Below, piece by piece: positions 25,106-34,589 of a DNA stretch of 64,000 nucleotides; positions within the stretch are counted from its first letter, which is position 1, and every line of letters starts with the position of its first letter. This stretch comes from Planococcus sp. PAMC 21323. Lineage in GTDB: Bacteria; Bacillota; Bacilli; Bacillales_A; Planococcaceae. The DNA lies in NCBI RefSeq assembly GCF_000785555.1, contig NZ_CP009129.1:2232001-2296000 (forward strand), in the 5' to 3' direction. The position numbers and the translations under genes are program-made. The notes under the pieces are model-generated. The model had not been told where the DNA came from. It searched no databases and was given only the letters and a program-made list of their open reading frames with translations.

Positions 25106-26302
25106 GTGCTTTCTTTTAAATGGGTAAAAGTCACAGCTGCGTTGCTATTAATCCTATTTACCGTCTTCTCTTTCTCTAGTCAGTCTCAAGCTGCAAGTTC
25201 CACATATATATCAAAAGGCAATACGACGAGCAAAGTAGTCGCACTCACTTTTGATGATGGTTCAGATGGCACAAATATTAACAAAATCTTAGATGTGTTG
25301 TCAGCCAATAAAGTCGATGCAACATTCTTTCTAACAGGATCTGGCGCAAAAAACCATCCATCTTGGATCAAGAATATTTCAACTAAAGGTCACCAAATTG
25401 GGAACCATTCATATTCACATCCTGATTTTACAAAACTGTCGGCTGCAAAAATTAAAAGTGAACTTGCCACAACAGAAACTACGCTTAAAGACATCACAGG
25501 TAAATCAACTAAACCCATTTTCAGAGCTCCATTTGGTGCGTCTAATGCAGCTGTTTTAAAAGCTGTTGGTGATGCAGGGTATACCCATACCATTCAATGG
25601 AATATTGACACGGTTGATTGGAAAGGTGTTTCTTCTTCACAAATTACCAACAAAGTTATGAATAATATTGTGCCTGGATCCATTGTGTTAATGCACACAG
25701 GTGCTGGCGCGTCTGGAACACCAGGAGCTTTGCCAGGTATGATTAGCAAACTAAAAGCCAAAGGATACACATTTGTCACTGTATCCGAATTATTAAATTT
25801 ACCTTCCACTCCTGTCAGCGGCACCAACTATACAGTCAAATCTGGGGACACCCTTTACAGCATTGCCAAAAAATTCAATGTAACGGTTCCAGCCTTGGCC
25901 AAAGCCAATAACATCACCAATTATAATTTGATTCGTGTTGGTCAAGTACTAACAATTCCAGGGAAAGCTACACCCCCTCCTGCTACTGCAGTGAAATATA
26001 CAGTTAAAGCCGGAGACACTCTTTACAGTATTGCGAGAAAATACAATGTTACTGTTTCAGATTTAGCTAAAGCCAATAGCATCACCAATTTCAATTTAAT
26101 CCAAGTCGGACAAGTTTTGACCATCCCTGGAAAAGCTGCGCCCCCTCCTGCTACAACAGTGAAATACACAGTTAAAGCCGGAGACACTCTTTACAGTATT
26201 GCGAGAAAATACAACACCACTGTTGCTAAAATAGCTGCAGCCAATAGTATCACGAATGTTAATGCCATTCGTGTTGGACAAGTGCTGGTTATTCCACAAT
26301 AG
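25106..26302 (+). CDS. Secreted polysaccharide deacetylase with three LysM domains
   Basis: About 398 residues. A signal peptide (~1-29) is followed by a NodB-type deacetylase domain (~40-230) and three LysM cell-wall-binding repeats (~236-280, 292-336, 348-392) joined by proline/alanine linkers. NodB motifs are visible: LTFDDG (metal Asp pair), HSYSHPD (metal His pair), RAPFG and DTVDWKG, then VLMHTGAG. It should deacetylate peptidoglycan GlcNAc (PgdA-like), giving lysozyme resistance or acting in wall remodelling. I favour GTG 25106, five bases after AAGGGGTGA; GTG 25097 overlaps that site. LysM units 2 and 3 are nearly identical at DNA level, with a 168-bp period. Confidence 0.93.
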   Translation: MLSFKWVKVTAALLLILFTVFSFSSQSQAASSTYISKGNTTSKVVALTFDDGSDGTNINKILDVLSANKVDATFFLTGSGAKNHPSWIKNISTKGHQIGNHSYSHPDFTKLSAAKIKSELATTETTLKDITGKSTKPIFRAPFGASNAAVLKAVGDAGYTHTIQWNIDTVDWKGVSSSQITNKVMNNIVPGSIVLMHTGAGASGTPGALPGMISKLKAKGYTFVTVSELLNLPSTPVSGTNYTVKSGDTLYSIAKKFNVTVPALAKANNITNYNLIRVGQVLTIPGKATPPPATAVKYTVKAGDTLYSIARKYNVTVSDLAKANSITNFNLIQVGQVLTIPGKAAPPPATTVKYTVKAGDTLYSIARKYNTTVAKIAAANSITNVNAIRVGQVLVIPQ

Positions 26303-26334
26303 TGTTCAACTAGTCCTTAATAAATTACGACAAA

Positions 26335-26368
26335 AAGAAGCTGGAAGCTATTTCCCAGCTTTTTTTTG
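26335..26368 (+). terminator. Terminator of the deacetylase gene
   Basis: AAGCTGG, a short loop, CCCAGCTT and T8. The ~150 bases after it, up to 26526, are AT-rich; TATAAT- and TATAGAT-like hexamers there may belong to the next promoter. Confidence 0.8.
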
Positions 26369-26525
26369 ATTTTTGCGGTAATTATAGTTTCACCTTAAAA
26401 TGTTACGCGTTTTAGAAATTACTTTGAATTTCAATTTATATGATTATTTATACCTATTCTATATATTTAAGTCCAAACCTATAATAGTATAGATATTCCA
26501 TTTTTTATAAAACAGGAGGAAGAAA

Positions 26526-27713
26526 ATGAAGCGTTTAGTTGTGTTTTTAGTAGTTTTAGGGTTTGTACTCGGTACATTGCCACTATCTGCATTTGCGATC
26601 AAGTCCGATGAAGCTGAGTTTAATGCATTTTTAGTAAAAATCAATTGGGATAAGCAAGATTATCTAGACTATTTAGATAGTAAAGACTGGTCTTTAGATG
26701 AATTTGATTCGATTGATGAGTTAGGTACACCTTTGACTGAAAAAGGCATTCAGCTTTTAACAGAAAAACTGGAGCTGACTCGCACAGAATTAAATGAATT
26801 ACTATATGAATACGGTGACCTTGAGTATGGCGAAGATGTTCTTGACGGCATCTATTTAATCTTCATTGAAGATGTAGAATACTTTAGTGAGTTTTACATG
26901 GACGATTACACTGGTACGCCGATTGATGATTCAAACCTACAGCAATTGATGGATGACTTTGGTTTTTCATCGGAACAGGAATTAGAAGAATTTTTACAAG
27001 GTTATTCTGATTCTCTAGAAAACTACGACTATATCGAAGAATTAGAGGATTCTCTTCTTTTTTATACTGAAATGGATGATTACGAGTTAGATTTTAACGG
27101 CCTTTTCACTAGTCTTGGATTGACTGAAGAAGAAGTGGAAAGATTGATTGCTCATTTAGAAACATTGAATTACGAAGATCCTGCATTTGAAGAAAAACTT
27201 ACACAATTAAGCAATCGCATGATGGCCATTGGTGATTTTGAGACAGCTGACGAATTAACAGCAGAGCAAATTGCTGAGATGATGGATATTTATAGCAACA
27301 TGATTAATTTGTTTGAACTAAAAACTACGTACTTTTTTGTAAAAGATGGTGTGAAAAGCCCAGTTTCATTAGCAACGTTAATGACGCTTGAATCTACAGA
27401 AGGTGCGGACTTATTAATTGAAATTTACAACTTGAAAGATGTATTTTTAGCCGACATTTTATTGACTGCTGATATGTTTGGGTCAGACTTAATTGTTGAT
27501 ACAGGTAAGGATTTAAGTGCTGTAGAAACAATTATTTCAGCACCTACCGTATTGCAAAAACCAACTGCGTCTCCACCTAGTACGACGAAAACACTAAAAG
27601 GTGGAAAATTACCAGTTACTGCTTCTAATTTTGTACCCTCTTTACTGTTTGGACTTGCTTTACTTTTAAGTGGGATTGTTTTATTCCGTCGCTTGAGAGC
27701 TGAACAAATTTAA
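26526..27713 (+). CDS. Processed acidic surface protein with LPVTA sorting signal
   Basis: 395 residues. Signal peptide ~1-24 (cleavage after AFA). The mature part is strongly acidic, with many short Asp/Glu-rich helices such as DDYTGTPIDDSNLQQLMDDF. Near the C-terminus a proline/threonine linker leads to LPVTA (362-366), a membrane helix (~370-387) and the basic tail RRLRAE. This matches the Bacillales family of processed acidic surface proteins with LPXTA sorting signals, which are paired with class D sortases. Such a sortase is encoded directly downstream, overlapping the stop codon (TAATG). The protein's function is unknown; roles in biofilm or cation binding would be speculation. ATG 26526 follows AGGAGGAAGAAA. 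Confidence 0.88.
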   Translation: MKRLVVFLVVLGFVLGTLPLSAFAIKSDEAEFNAFLVKINWDKQDYLDYLDSKDWSLDEFDSIDELGTPLTEKGIQLLTEKLELTRTELNELLYEYGDLEYGEDVLDGIYLIFIEDVEYFSEFYMDDYTGTPIDDSNLQQLMDDFGFSSEQELEEFLQGYSDSLENYDYIEELEDSLLFYTEMDDYELDFNGLFTSLGLTEEEVERLIAHLETLNYEDPAFEEKLTQLSNRMMAIGDFETADELTAEQIAEMMDIYSNMINLFELKTTYFFVKDGVKSPVSLATLMTLESTEGADLLIEIYNLKDVFLADILLTADMFGSDLIVDTGKDLSAVETIISAPTVLQKPTASPPSTTKTLKGGKLPVTASNFVPSLLFGLALLLSGIVLFRRLRAEQI

Positions 27714-28366
27714 TGATGAACGACAAACACAAAAAAAGAAGAAGCAAGAAATCGCTTCTTCTTTTTCTATCTATTGGCCTGGTTTTTTCCGGTTTATGGT
27801 TTAGCACTACAAGTACTGCAACTTTTGTAAAAGCTTATATGCTTTATAAAACAGGCAATGTTGAAGCAAAAGATTTTAGCAGCAAGCCTAAGTCTCCACA
27901 AATTGAAATTGCTGAGAAGCCTTCAAAAAAAGAAACACTGAACCTCGAGTATCCCCAAAAACCTGAAGTTGGCGACCTGATGGGAGAACTACTAATTCCT
28001 AAGCTTGAAGCTAGCTTGCCGATTATTCACGGTACAGATGAGGATGAATTAGAAAAAGGCGTGGGACATTTTGCGCAAAGTGTACTGCCCGGTGAAAATG
28101 ACAATTCAGTATTGTCTGGCCATCGTGATACCGTTTTTCGTGAACTTGGCGAAATTGGAAAAGGCGATATTTTCATAGTCAAAACCTATGCAGGTACCTT
28201 CACTTACAAAGTACGCCAAGTTCGTATCGTCGATCAAGACGACCGAACCGTTATCGTTCCTAAGCCAAAAGCTACCTTGACAGTTTCTACGTGCTATCCA
28301 TTCGATTACATTGGATACGCTCCCGAGCGCTATATTTTAGTAGCTGATTTGATTTCAAGTAAATAA
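27713..28366 (+). CDS. Class D sortase
   Basis: 217 residues. A lysine/arginine-rich N-terminus, one membrane helix (~14-31), a linker, and a sortase barrel with His137 in LSGHRDT, Cys194 in LTVSTCYPF and Arg206 in APERYIL. The GELLIPKLEASLPI start of the barrel fits class D enzymes. It should cleave the LPVTA signal of the acidic protein encoded immediately upstream; the two genes overlap by one base (TAATG), so they are translationally coupled. The start could also be the second ATG at 27716. Confidence 0.93.
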   Translation: MMNDKHKKRRSKKSLLLFLSIGLVFSGLWFSTTSTATFVKAYMLYKTGNVEAKDFSSKPKSPQIEIAEKPSKKETLNLEYPQKPEVGDLMGELLIPKLEASLPIIHGTDEDELEKGVGHFAQSVLPGENDNSVLSGHRDTVFRELGEIGKGDIFIVKTYAGTFTYKVRQVRIVDQDDRTVIVPKPKATLTVSTCYPFDYIGYAPERYILVADLISSK

Positions 28367-28402
28367 AAGAGCGGTGAATTTAAATTTCACCGCTCTTTTT
28401 CT
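28366..28402. terminator. Bidirectional terminator after the sortase
   Basis: AAAGAGCGGTGAA, a six-base loop and TTTCACCGCTCTTT with flanking A and T runs. It serves the sortase gene and the convergent TagF-like gene. Confidence 0.88.
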
Positions 28403-28415
28403 AATTTATTTTCCA

Positions 28416-31082
28416 TTACGAATTTCTTTTAGCCTCTATTAGCTTTTGTACTTCATCGTATATACGTTGGCTATTGTTTTGATCTTGATGTTTAATAATA
28501 CCCGTTATTTCATATTCGAAATTCGCAAAGTTGCTCTTAATTCGGTCTTCAATAATGGTAACAAGCTCTTCCTCGTAAGACCCAATCCCACCGATAAATG
28601 TTTCTTCAATCGGTCGCAAAATACCTTTACGGAAAAATTGCTCTACATCAAAATGGTAATAAACGACCGGTTTATTGAGTAATGTAAAGTCAAAGCTGAC
28701 ACTGCTATAGTCTGTTATTAACAAAGCATGGTCAATAAGCAATTGTTGAACTGTTTGCGAACCTAACGGGATAAATTTGATATGCTCATGCATATTCTCA
28801 ATTTCACTTTGGAAATAATCTTGAGCACGGTAATGTGGATAAAAATTAATATTCACATCATATTCTTCAAGAAGTCTAAGTAGTTTTTCATTTTGGATTA
28901 AATTTGAATACGCTAAAAAATACTCACTCTTTAAAAATTGTTCGTCAGTATTAATCCAATCACGCCATGTGGGCATCAGTAAAATATCTTTAGGTGGATC
29001 GACTTGGATTAGATTATCAAAACGTGCCAAACCAGTTGCAACTACTTCATGATCATCGTAGCCCATCTCATCCATTACAATCACTTTCTTTTCAGGCTCT
29101 GAGCTAACAATAAATAAATCAAATGGCATATCGTAATTTTTTTTATGATATTCCACATTTTTGCGTCCCAATACTCCATGTTGAAGGAATATCTTGATGG
29201 TTTCTTCATATCCAAAAAATCCTTTAGCCGGTTTATAAGGTAAGATGTTTTCTAAGTCATGTGTACCCAGTAAAACTTTCGCTTTAAAAGCAATTTCAAA
29301 ATGCTTAGCGGACCCAAAAATCAATATATTTGGAAGATGCTTAATCTGTTCATAATCTGAACTGTCTTCTTCAATTACATAATAAGCTTCAAGAGATGTA
29401 TGCTCCTGTAACCATTTAAAAAAGACGATGCCATTATCTTGAGCGGTATTCGTACGTTCCCCCATCAACCAGACATTTTCATCTTTTACTTCAGTATCTC
29501 GTGGAATTTCCACATCTTTTCTCACAGTAAATGATTCCACTTTCACATTATTGAAAGGTGTTGTGGTAATCATGAAATGATGTTCATTGCCTTTATCATC
29601 TAATTGTTTAGTATAGCTATAATAATTGTCTTTCTTGTATTGCGCTTTAGTATATCTAATTTTTTCTTTACGAATAATCTCTTGTGAGCTATTTTCTATA
29701 ACTACAAACAAATCGAGAACTGTTTTATCTTTACTTTTCAGACCGATTAAATCCAAACTCTTGAGATCAACTGAAAACTCTCCAGATATAGGAACTTGAA
29801 GCGACTCTTGAGACATACGATCTTCTATCATTAAATACGCTTTAGAACCTATAAAATCTTCGATTGATCCAATCATGCCTTTTATCTGAAAATCTTTTAC
29901 TTCACTAATAGATTTCTTAAGCTTAGCTGACGTCATTGCTAATCCAAGCGATAAATCTTTTCGACGATAAAACTTCAGTTTAACCAACTGCGAGTTTGAT
30001 ACAATCTTGTACCGTGTCGTGGTAGTTTGCAACGTATATTTGTCTAGATTAAACTTATATACTTTAGGCTCACTACTATGCTCAACAAGAAAAAAACGCT
30101 TTACAAATAAATTATCCATCAAAACGTTCATTGGCAGAGTGGTTTGAAAAAGTCTGTTGTTTCTTTCCAATGGATAGGTTTCGAGTAGACCACTTTTTGG
30201 TTCATCTACTTGAAGAGAATATTCCACATCTATTCCTCTATTTCCTAGAGAAAACAATAGAAGAAACTCATAATCTTGTTTTTCTTCAATAACAATAGAA
30301 TCAACTTCCATTGAATGTGGTTGTAATTCCAAATACATAAAAGATTCTCTTCGTAGAACTTTAAATTGATGATAATAAGTGTTGAAAGACTCAGTAAAAT
30401 CATTATTCAGATTTAATGAGTATAATTTATTATCCATGTAAAGAAACAACCTCCATAAACCAGCTGCCATTTCGGAAAGATCGTCGAAAACAAAGTTGTT
30501 ACTTTCAGCATCTCGTCTACCTGTTAGCACACGGAATTGATAGTTATTAAAAGCATAAAGTTCAACATTTTTAACATCTTTGTTCATTGCAGTCGAAAAC
30601 TCTATAGACATGGTAAGAGCGCCATATTGTACAGATTTCACTGCCCCTTTGATCGAACTATCCGTAAAGTAAAAGTCAGCAAACCGATTGTTGACAATGA
30701 TGTTTCTTTTTACTTTAGTCGATAAAAGTTTATTAGCGATTAATATTGATTCTTGAAAATCTCCCGCTCTATACATGTCGTGTTCTGTAATCCATATTTT
30801 TTTATTATTAATCGTTAATTGTATATTTGAACTCGATGTAACCAGCGAAAGTAATTTTTTCGGAAGTGCTACAATCAACCTATTTTTATGCACAAACTCG
30901 CAAGTGAGCGGAAAAATTTCTTCGTTAATAAAAAATTCCGCTTTCGCATTTTTTTTGGCGGTTAAGAAGTTCGACAATTCAAACTGAAAAACTAAATTTT
31001 GTTCATCAAAATAGTATTTTTCTACTTCTACTCTTTTTACTAATCTTCTTTTCACCTTATTTGTAAATCTTTTTAAAATCAT
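28416..31082 (-). CDS. Large TagF-like CDP-glycerol:poly(glycerophosphate) glycerophosphotransferase
   Basis: 888 residues, longer than B. subtilis TagF (746). The C-terminal third (~540-880) is the catalytic domain: LQHGVLGRKN (His ~634), LMPTWRDW, NINFYPHYRAQD (second His ~750), LLITDYSSVSFDFTLL (~788) and PVVYYHFDV. The N-terminal ~530 residues have no membrane helix and no motif I know; they look like repeated beta-rich segments (for example ITEHDMYRAGDFQESI and later FKVLRRESFMYLELQP). Likely polymerises or transfers glycerol phosphate at the membrane. It stands alone, convergent with the sortase gene, not in the tag cluster. It could also modify another polymer. Start ATG 31082. Confidence 0.85.
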   Translation of the reverse strand: MILKRFTNKVKRRLVKRVEVEKYYFDEQNLVFQFELSNFLTAKKNAKAEFFINEEIFPLTCEFVHKNRLIVALPKKLLSLVTSSSNIQLTINNKKIWITEHDMYRAGDFQESILIANKLLSTKVKRNIIVNNRFADFYFTDSSIKGAVKSVQYGALTMSIEFSTAMNKDVKNVELYAFNNYQFRVLTGRRDAESNNFVFDDLSEMAAGLWRLFLYMDNKLYSLNLNNDFTESFNTYYHQFKVLRRESFMYLELQPHSMEVDSIVIEEKQDYEFLLLFSLGNRGIDVEYSLQVDEPKSGLLETYPLERNNRLFQTTLPMNVLMDNLFVKRFFLVEHSSEPKVYKFNLDKYTLQTTTTRYKIVSNSQLVKLKFYRRKDLSLGLAMTSAKLKKSISEVKDFQIKGMIGSIEDFIGSKAYLMIEDRMSQESLQVPISGEFSVDLKSLDLIGLKSKDKTVLDLFVVIENSSQEIIRKEKIRYTKAQYKKDNYYSYTKQLDDKGNEHHFMITTTPFNNVKVESFTVRKDVEIPRDTEVKDENVWLMGERTNTAQDNGIVFFKWLQEHTSLEAYYVIEEDSSDYEQIKHLPNILIFGSAKHFEIAFKAKVLLGTHDLENILPYKPAKGFFGYEETIKIFLQHGVLGRKNVEYHKKNYDMPFDLFIVSSEPEKKVIVMDEMGYDDHEVVATGLARFDNLIQVDPPKDILLMPTWRDWINTDEQFLKSEYFLAYSNLIQNEKLLRLLEEYDVNINFYPHYRAQDYFQSEIENMHEHIKFIPLGSQTVQQLLIDHALLITDYSSVSFDFTLLNKPVVYYHFDVEQFFRKGILRPIEETFIGGIGSYEEELVTIIEDRIKSNFANFEYEITGIIKHQDQNNSQRIYDEVQKLIEAKRNS

Positions 31083-31287
31083 AGCTCTTTATCTCCTAGA
31101 CAATTTTATTATGGCAATATCTTATATTATCATCCTTCTAATTTCTGTCAATTGATTTAAAGATAGACAGTCGGCAAAAGAATATTTATACTGTACTAAT
31201 GTGAACAGGTACATCCATGTCCTTGTTTTATCAAGTATAGAAATAACCTGGCTATTTTCAAACCAGGGAATCAATTGGAGCAATCAA

Positions 31288-32343
31288 GTGAAAAATTTAA
31301 ATGAAATCAATATTATAAGAGCCCTTATGTGTCTCGCTATTGTTGTTACTCATTCAATCTCAAATTATTTAAAAAATATAGAAGTTGATCAAGTTGCCTA
31401 CGACCAATATATCTTGTGGATACGGTTTGCATTGCTTTGCTCTACACCTATATTTATTTTATTATCCGAAACTCTTCTTTCAAAAAACTACCCAAATGGA
31501 TTAAAAAAGGGGTTTTTCATTAAACGAATTCAATATATATTAATCCCATATTTATTGATTGGTTTAATCGTTAGTTACCGTGGTTCAAGTAAAGACTTAA
31601 CATCTTTTATTGAAGTAGCTTTCCAAAAAGTAATATATGGTCAATGGTACGGATTTTTTGTCATAGTCATTTTCCAATTTTATATTTTGCACTGGTTAAT
31701 CGGAAAATACTTAGCACGTGTTAACCCTCTTGGACCGATTTTGGTATCGTTTGCTATTTCTTTTGCTCATGTATATTGTTTTGTACATGTTGCTACCTAT
31801 GAAAATTTTATTTTAACAAATTATCCATTATGGTATAAAACCCATATCTTTATGTGGCTGTTTTATTTTATTGTCGCATTTTATATCGGTCAATACTATG
31901 AACAACTTGTCACATTTTTAACCGCTAAAATATGGATACCGATTTTGACAACAATTACGAGCTTTGGAATAATCGTATACAATTATATAGAATTAGATTA
32001 CACAAGAATTTCAAGTGAACGATACGATATGTTGCTGTATTCTGTAAGTGTCTTCTTTCTATTAGTGACATTAATTCGTAAATTTAATTTTAATAACCAG
32101 ACACTGGTTATTATTAGTAATTTCTCGTTTTTCATCTATTTAACACATATGATTTTCTTGCCTTACTTTGTAAAACTTGCAATGACTTTTGGTGAAAATT
32201 TCTTCGTATATGTAATAATTATGACATTCCTGACAATTTCATCTTGTATTGGCGTAGCATTCTTATTTTATCAAAATCGTCTTACACGCCACATTACAGG
32301 AAAAATCAGATACTTGGAGCCAATATCTCTAAAACAAAAATAA
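31288..32343 (+). CDS. Membrane acyltransferase, acyltransferase-3 family
   Basis: 351 residues, about ten membrane helices. The N-terminal EINIIRALMCLAIVVTHS carries the Arg and His typical of acyltransferase-3 proteins (OatA, IcaC). There is no SGNH domain at the C-terminus. It would O-acylate a surface sugar polymer, with the substrate unknown. GTG 31288, seven bases after TTGGAG, begins the conserved part; an earlier in-frame GTG at 31201 adds an unconserved leader. It is divergent from the large TagF-like gene, so the two may act on the same polymer (inference). Confidence 0.83.
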   Translation: MKNLNEINIIRALMCLAIVVTHSISNYLKNIEVDQVAYDQYILWIRFALLCSTPIFILLSETLLSKNYPNGLKKGFFIKRIQYILIPYLLIGLIVSYRGSSKDLTSFIEVAFQKVIYGQWYGFFVIVIFQFYILHWLIGKYLARVNPLGPILVSFAISFAHVYCFVHVATYENFILTNYPLWYKTHIFMWLFYFIVAFYIGQYYEQLVTFLTAKIWIPILTTITSFGIIVYNYIELDYTRISSERYDMLLYSVSVFFLLVTLIRKFNFNNQTLVIISNFSFFIYLTHMIFLPYFVKLAMTFGENFFVYVIIMTFLTISSCIGVAFLFYQNRLTRHITGKIRYLEPISLKQK

Positions 32344-32404
32344 GAACATTTCAATAAGGACACCCGCCCAGTCCATTACAAACAATGATTGTTTTCACGG
32401 TTAT

Positions 32405-32444
32405 AAAAAAACCGCCTATCGGCTTAGCTGATAGGCGGTTTTTT
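32405..32444. terminator. Bidirectional terminator
   Basis: AAAAAACCGCCTATC, a nine-base loop and its complement GATAGGCGGTTTTTT. It lies between the acyltransferase (plus) and protease (minus) genes. Confidence 0.9.
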
Positions 32445-32456
32445 GGTACATAGACT

Positions 32457-33875
32457 CTACTCTTTATTCACAATATCCGAAACATAGTAGAAACCATATT
32501 CATCCATAACAATGGTATAAGTTTTGCTGCGTTCTTGAACAGACCAGTTACCTGCTCCATCTTTGAAATCAAAAGCTTCTTCTGTTTGAACAACTGCATA
32601 ATCTTCAAATATCTCTACATCTGAGATATCTAACTTCGTAAAGTTGAATTCCATTCCTTTACCTGAGATATCTACAATGTACTCACTGATTCCATTGTAG
32701 ATATCACTTTGATAAACAAGCAAATTTTGAACATAGAAAAAGTCTTCTTCTTTCAATGCTAGCTCGTAATAATAACGGAAATCTCCGATAAATTCACTTA
32801 AGTTCGCTTCGTTAAAATTCATTTCTAAATCGATATCGTATTCATAGTCTTCATCTTCATAGCTATTAAAATCTTCATATACATTAAATACTGCAGCAAC
32901 TTGTTCCGCTGACATAGGGTTTGTTACCCATTTTGATAACTGTCCATGCATTGAATACAAGGGAATAGAAAAGCCGATTGAATCTCCTTCTTCCATGACC
33001 AAGGAGTTGATTCCAATCACTTTGCCAGTGGTTGCATCAACCAACGGTCCACCGCTACTTCCCGGCGCAATTTTAGCGTCGATTTGATAAATATCTTCAT
33101 ACGTAAACTCTTGGTAGAAATCACGGTCAATTCCTGTTAGATAACCGATTGACGCAGTATTTTCCATGCCGGCTGGACTGCCGAGCGCAATAACTTCTGT
33201 TCCAACATCCGTAGTGCCCATTTCTGCTTCTAATGGTGTAAACCCTTCAAATGCCTCTACATGAATCAATGCAATATCTGATTCACCAGAAATCCCAACC
33301 ACTGTCCCCGGATGGTCTTGTCCGTTAATATTACGAACGACAACATCTGTATATCCTGCCACAACATGAGCGTTCGTTACGACCATTCCTGTGTCAGAAA
33401 ACAAAAATCCGGATCCTTGGCCACCTTCTGATAATACGGTATAAACTTTTTGCTGTGCTTCTTTAATAATGGCTGTTTTTTCTTTTTTCTTTGGTTCTAT
33501 TTTTTCCTCTTGTTCAGAAGGCGGTACAATGTTTTCAACCTTGGTAACAGTTCCCACTGTTTGTTCCTCCGCTGGAACCGTTTCTTCTGGTTCTTCAATT
33601 TCCTCAATTTCCTCAACTTCTTCAATTTCTTCAGGTTCCTTCGTTACTTCTGGTTCCTCTGGCTTAGTCTCTACTTGTTCAGGAGGCTCGGCATTATCGC
33701 TCATTAATTGAGCAGATCCTATTCCGACTCCGAGCAAAGTTAGCACTAAAATAATGACATACGTCAGGTTACGCTTTTTGTGCTTTTTATTTCTAGTCTG
33801 TATGAGTAAATGCCCACAATCTTTACAGTATTTTGAGCCCTCTACATTTTCAGTTCCACAGTTATTGCATTTCAT
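32457..33875 (-). CDS. Membrane-anchored trypsin-like serine protease with N-terminal zinc ribbon
   Basis: 472 residues. Order: a four-cysteine zinc ribbon (CNNCG...CKDCG, residues 3-22), a basic stretch, one membrane helix (~36-56), a glutamate-rich linker of about 60 residues, and an S1C (HtrA-like) protease domain with His170 (VTNAHVVAG), Asp200 (ESDIALI) and Ser274 (PGSSGGPL). Instead of a PDZ domain there is an uncharacterised C-terminal region of ~150 residues. The ribbon should be cytoplasmic and the protease outside. ATG 33875 follows AAGGGGGT; a longer frame from 33914 lacks a site. Likely envelope stress protease; substrates unknown. The long repeat of Glu/Ile/Pro codons in the linker is a low-complexity tract. 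Confidence 0.88.
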   Translation of the reverse strand: MKCNNCGTENVEGSKYCKDCGHLLIQTRNKKHKKRNLTYVIILVLTLLGVGIGSAQLMSDNAEPPEQVETKPEEPEVTKEPEEIEEVEEIEEIEEPEETVPAEEQTVGTVTKVENIVPPSEQEEKIEPKKKEKTAIIKEAQQKVYTVLSEGGQGSGFLFSDTGMVVTNAHVVAGYTDVVVRNINGQDHPGTVVGISGESDIALIHVEAFEGFTPLEAEMGTTDVGTEVIALGSPAGMENTASIGYLTGIDRDFYQEFTYEDIYQIDAKIAPGSSGGPLVDATTGKVIGINSLVMEEGDSIGFSIPLYSMHGQLSKWVTNPMSAEQVAAVFNVYEDFNSYEDEDYEYDIDLEMNFNEANLSEFIGDFRYYYELALKEEDFFYVQNLLVYQSDIYNGISEYIVDISGKGMEFNFTKLDISDVEIFEDYAVVQTEEAFDFKDGAGNWSVQERSKTYTIVMDEYGFYYVSDIVNKE

Positions 33876-34101
33876 AGTTGTACCCCCTTGATGATCTAGC
33901 ATAAAGTTCTTCATTTTCTTCCATTATAAACCTTATAACGTAAAACAACTACTCGAGGTTGCAAGATGTAATGAAGTCTTCGTATTTGTAATAAATCTAT
34001 CTATTCAGAACATATTTTTACCATCAAAATCATAATTATATTCTAAAATATAAATAAAATGTAAAATTTTTATATTTTATCTACTTTAATATCCCATATA
34101 G

Positions 34102-34110
34102 TGATATAAT
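34102..34110 (+). promoter_or_regulatory. Candidate extended -10 promoter of the DUF805 gene
   Basis: TGATATAAT fits the extended -10 pattern TGnTATAAT and lies 35 bases before the apparent start; the matching -35 is poor, as is common for extended -10 promoters. Confidence 0.45.
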
Positions 34111-34144
34111 CGATTCAGTAAAATACTATATTTTAGGAGATGGA

Positions 34145-34537
34145 ATCTCGAAAGAATTTTTAGATGTTTTCAAAAAGAGCTTAGATTTTAAAAGTAGATC
34201 GCGTCGTAAAGAATATTGGATGTTTATCTTATTTACCAGTATTATCTCAGTTGTTTTATCTATCATCGAAATTGTATTAGGCTTAGAAATTGCAACAGAC
34301 ATCGGTCTTTTAAGTACTATATTTACACTCATTATTTTAATTCCAAGTTTATCAGTGACCATTCGCCGCTTACACGATATTGGTCGTACAGGATGGTGGG
34401 TACTACTTAGTTTTATCCCGATTCTAGGCTGGATTGTTTTATTCATATTTACATTATTAGATAGCGAAGCTGGATCAAATAAATACGGATCAAATCCAAA
34501 AGAATTTGGACATTACTTTAAGCCTGTCAGTAACTAA
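34145..34537 (+). CDS. DUF805 family membrane protein, apparent ATC start
   Basis: About 130 residues. The N-terminus KEFLDVFKKSLDFKSRSRRKEYW is the typical DUF805 opening (positions 34151-34219), followed by three or four membrane helices and the conserved IRRLHDIGRTGWW loop. The first ATG in frame (34220) lies after this conserved part and has no ribosome site. Upstream, TAGGAGA (34134-34140) is correctly spaced for an ATC codon at 34145, and no ATG, GTG or TTG is in frame between the site and the conserved region. Either ATC is the start, or a point mutation has damaged the start codon. Function of the family is unknown. Confidence 0.72.
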   Translation: MSKEFLDVFKKSLDFKSRSRRKEYWMFILFTSIISVVLSIIEIVLGLEIATDIGLLSTIFTLIILIPSLSVTIRRLHDIGRTGWWVLLSFIPILGWIVLFIFTLLDSEAGSNKYGSNPKEFGHYFKPVSN

Positions 34538-34539
34538 TA

Positions 34540-34589
34540 ATAAAAATACACCGCAGTTGTCGAAAAGACGAGTGCGGTGTATTTTTATT
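34540..34589. terminator. Bidirectional terminator
   Basis: AAAAATACACCGCA and its complement TGCGGTGTATTTTT around a 17-base loop, between the convergent DUF805 gene and the small secreted protein gene, whose stop it overlaps. Confidence 0.85.

Noticed and set aside
34126-34446. Minus-strand frame of 106 codons opposite the DUF805 gene
   Set aside because: Antisense shadow of a gene with clear family motifs.
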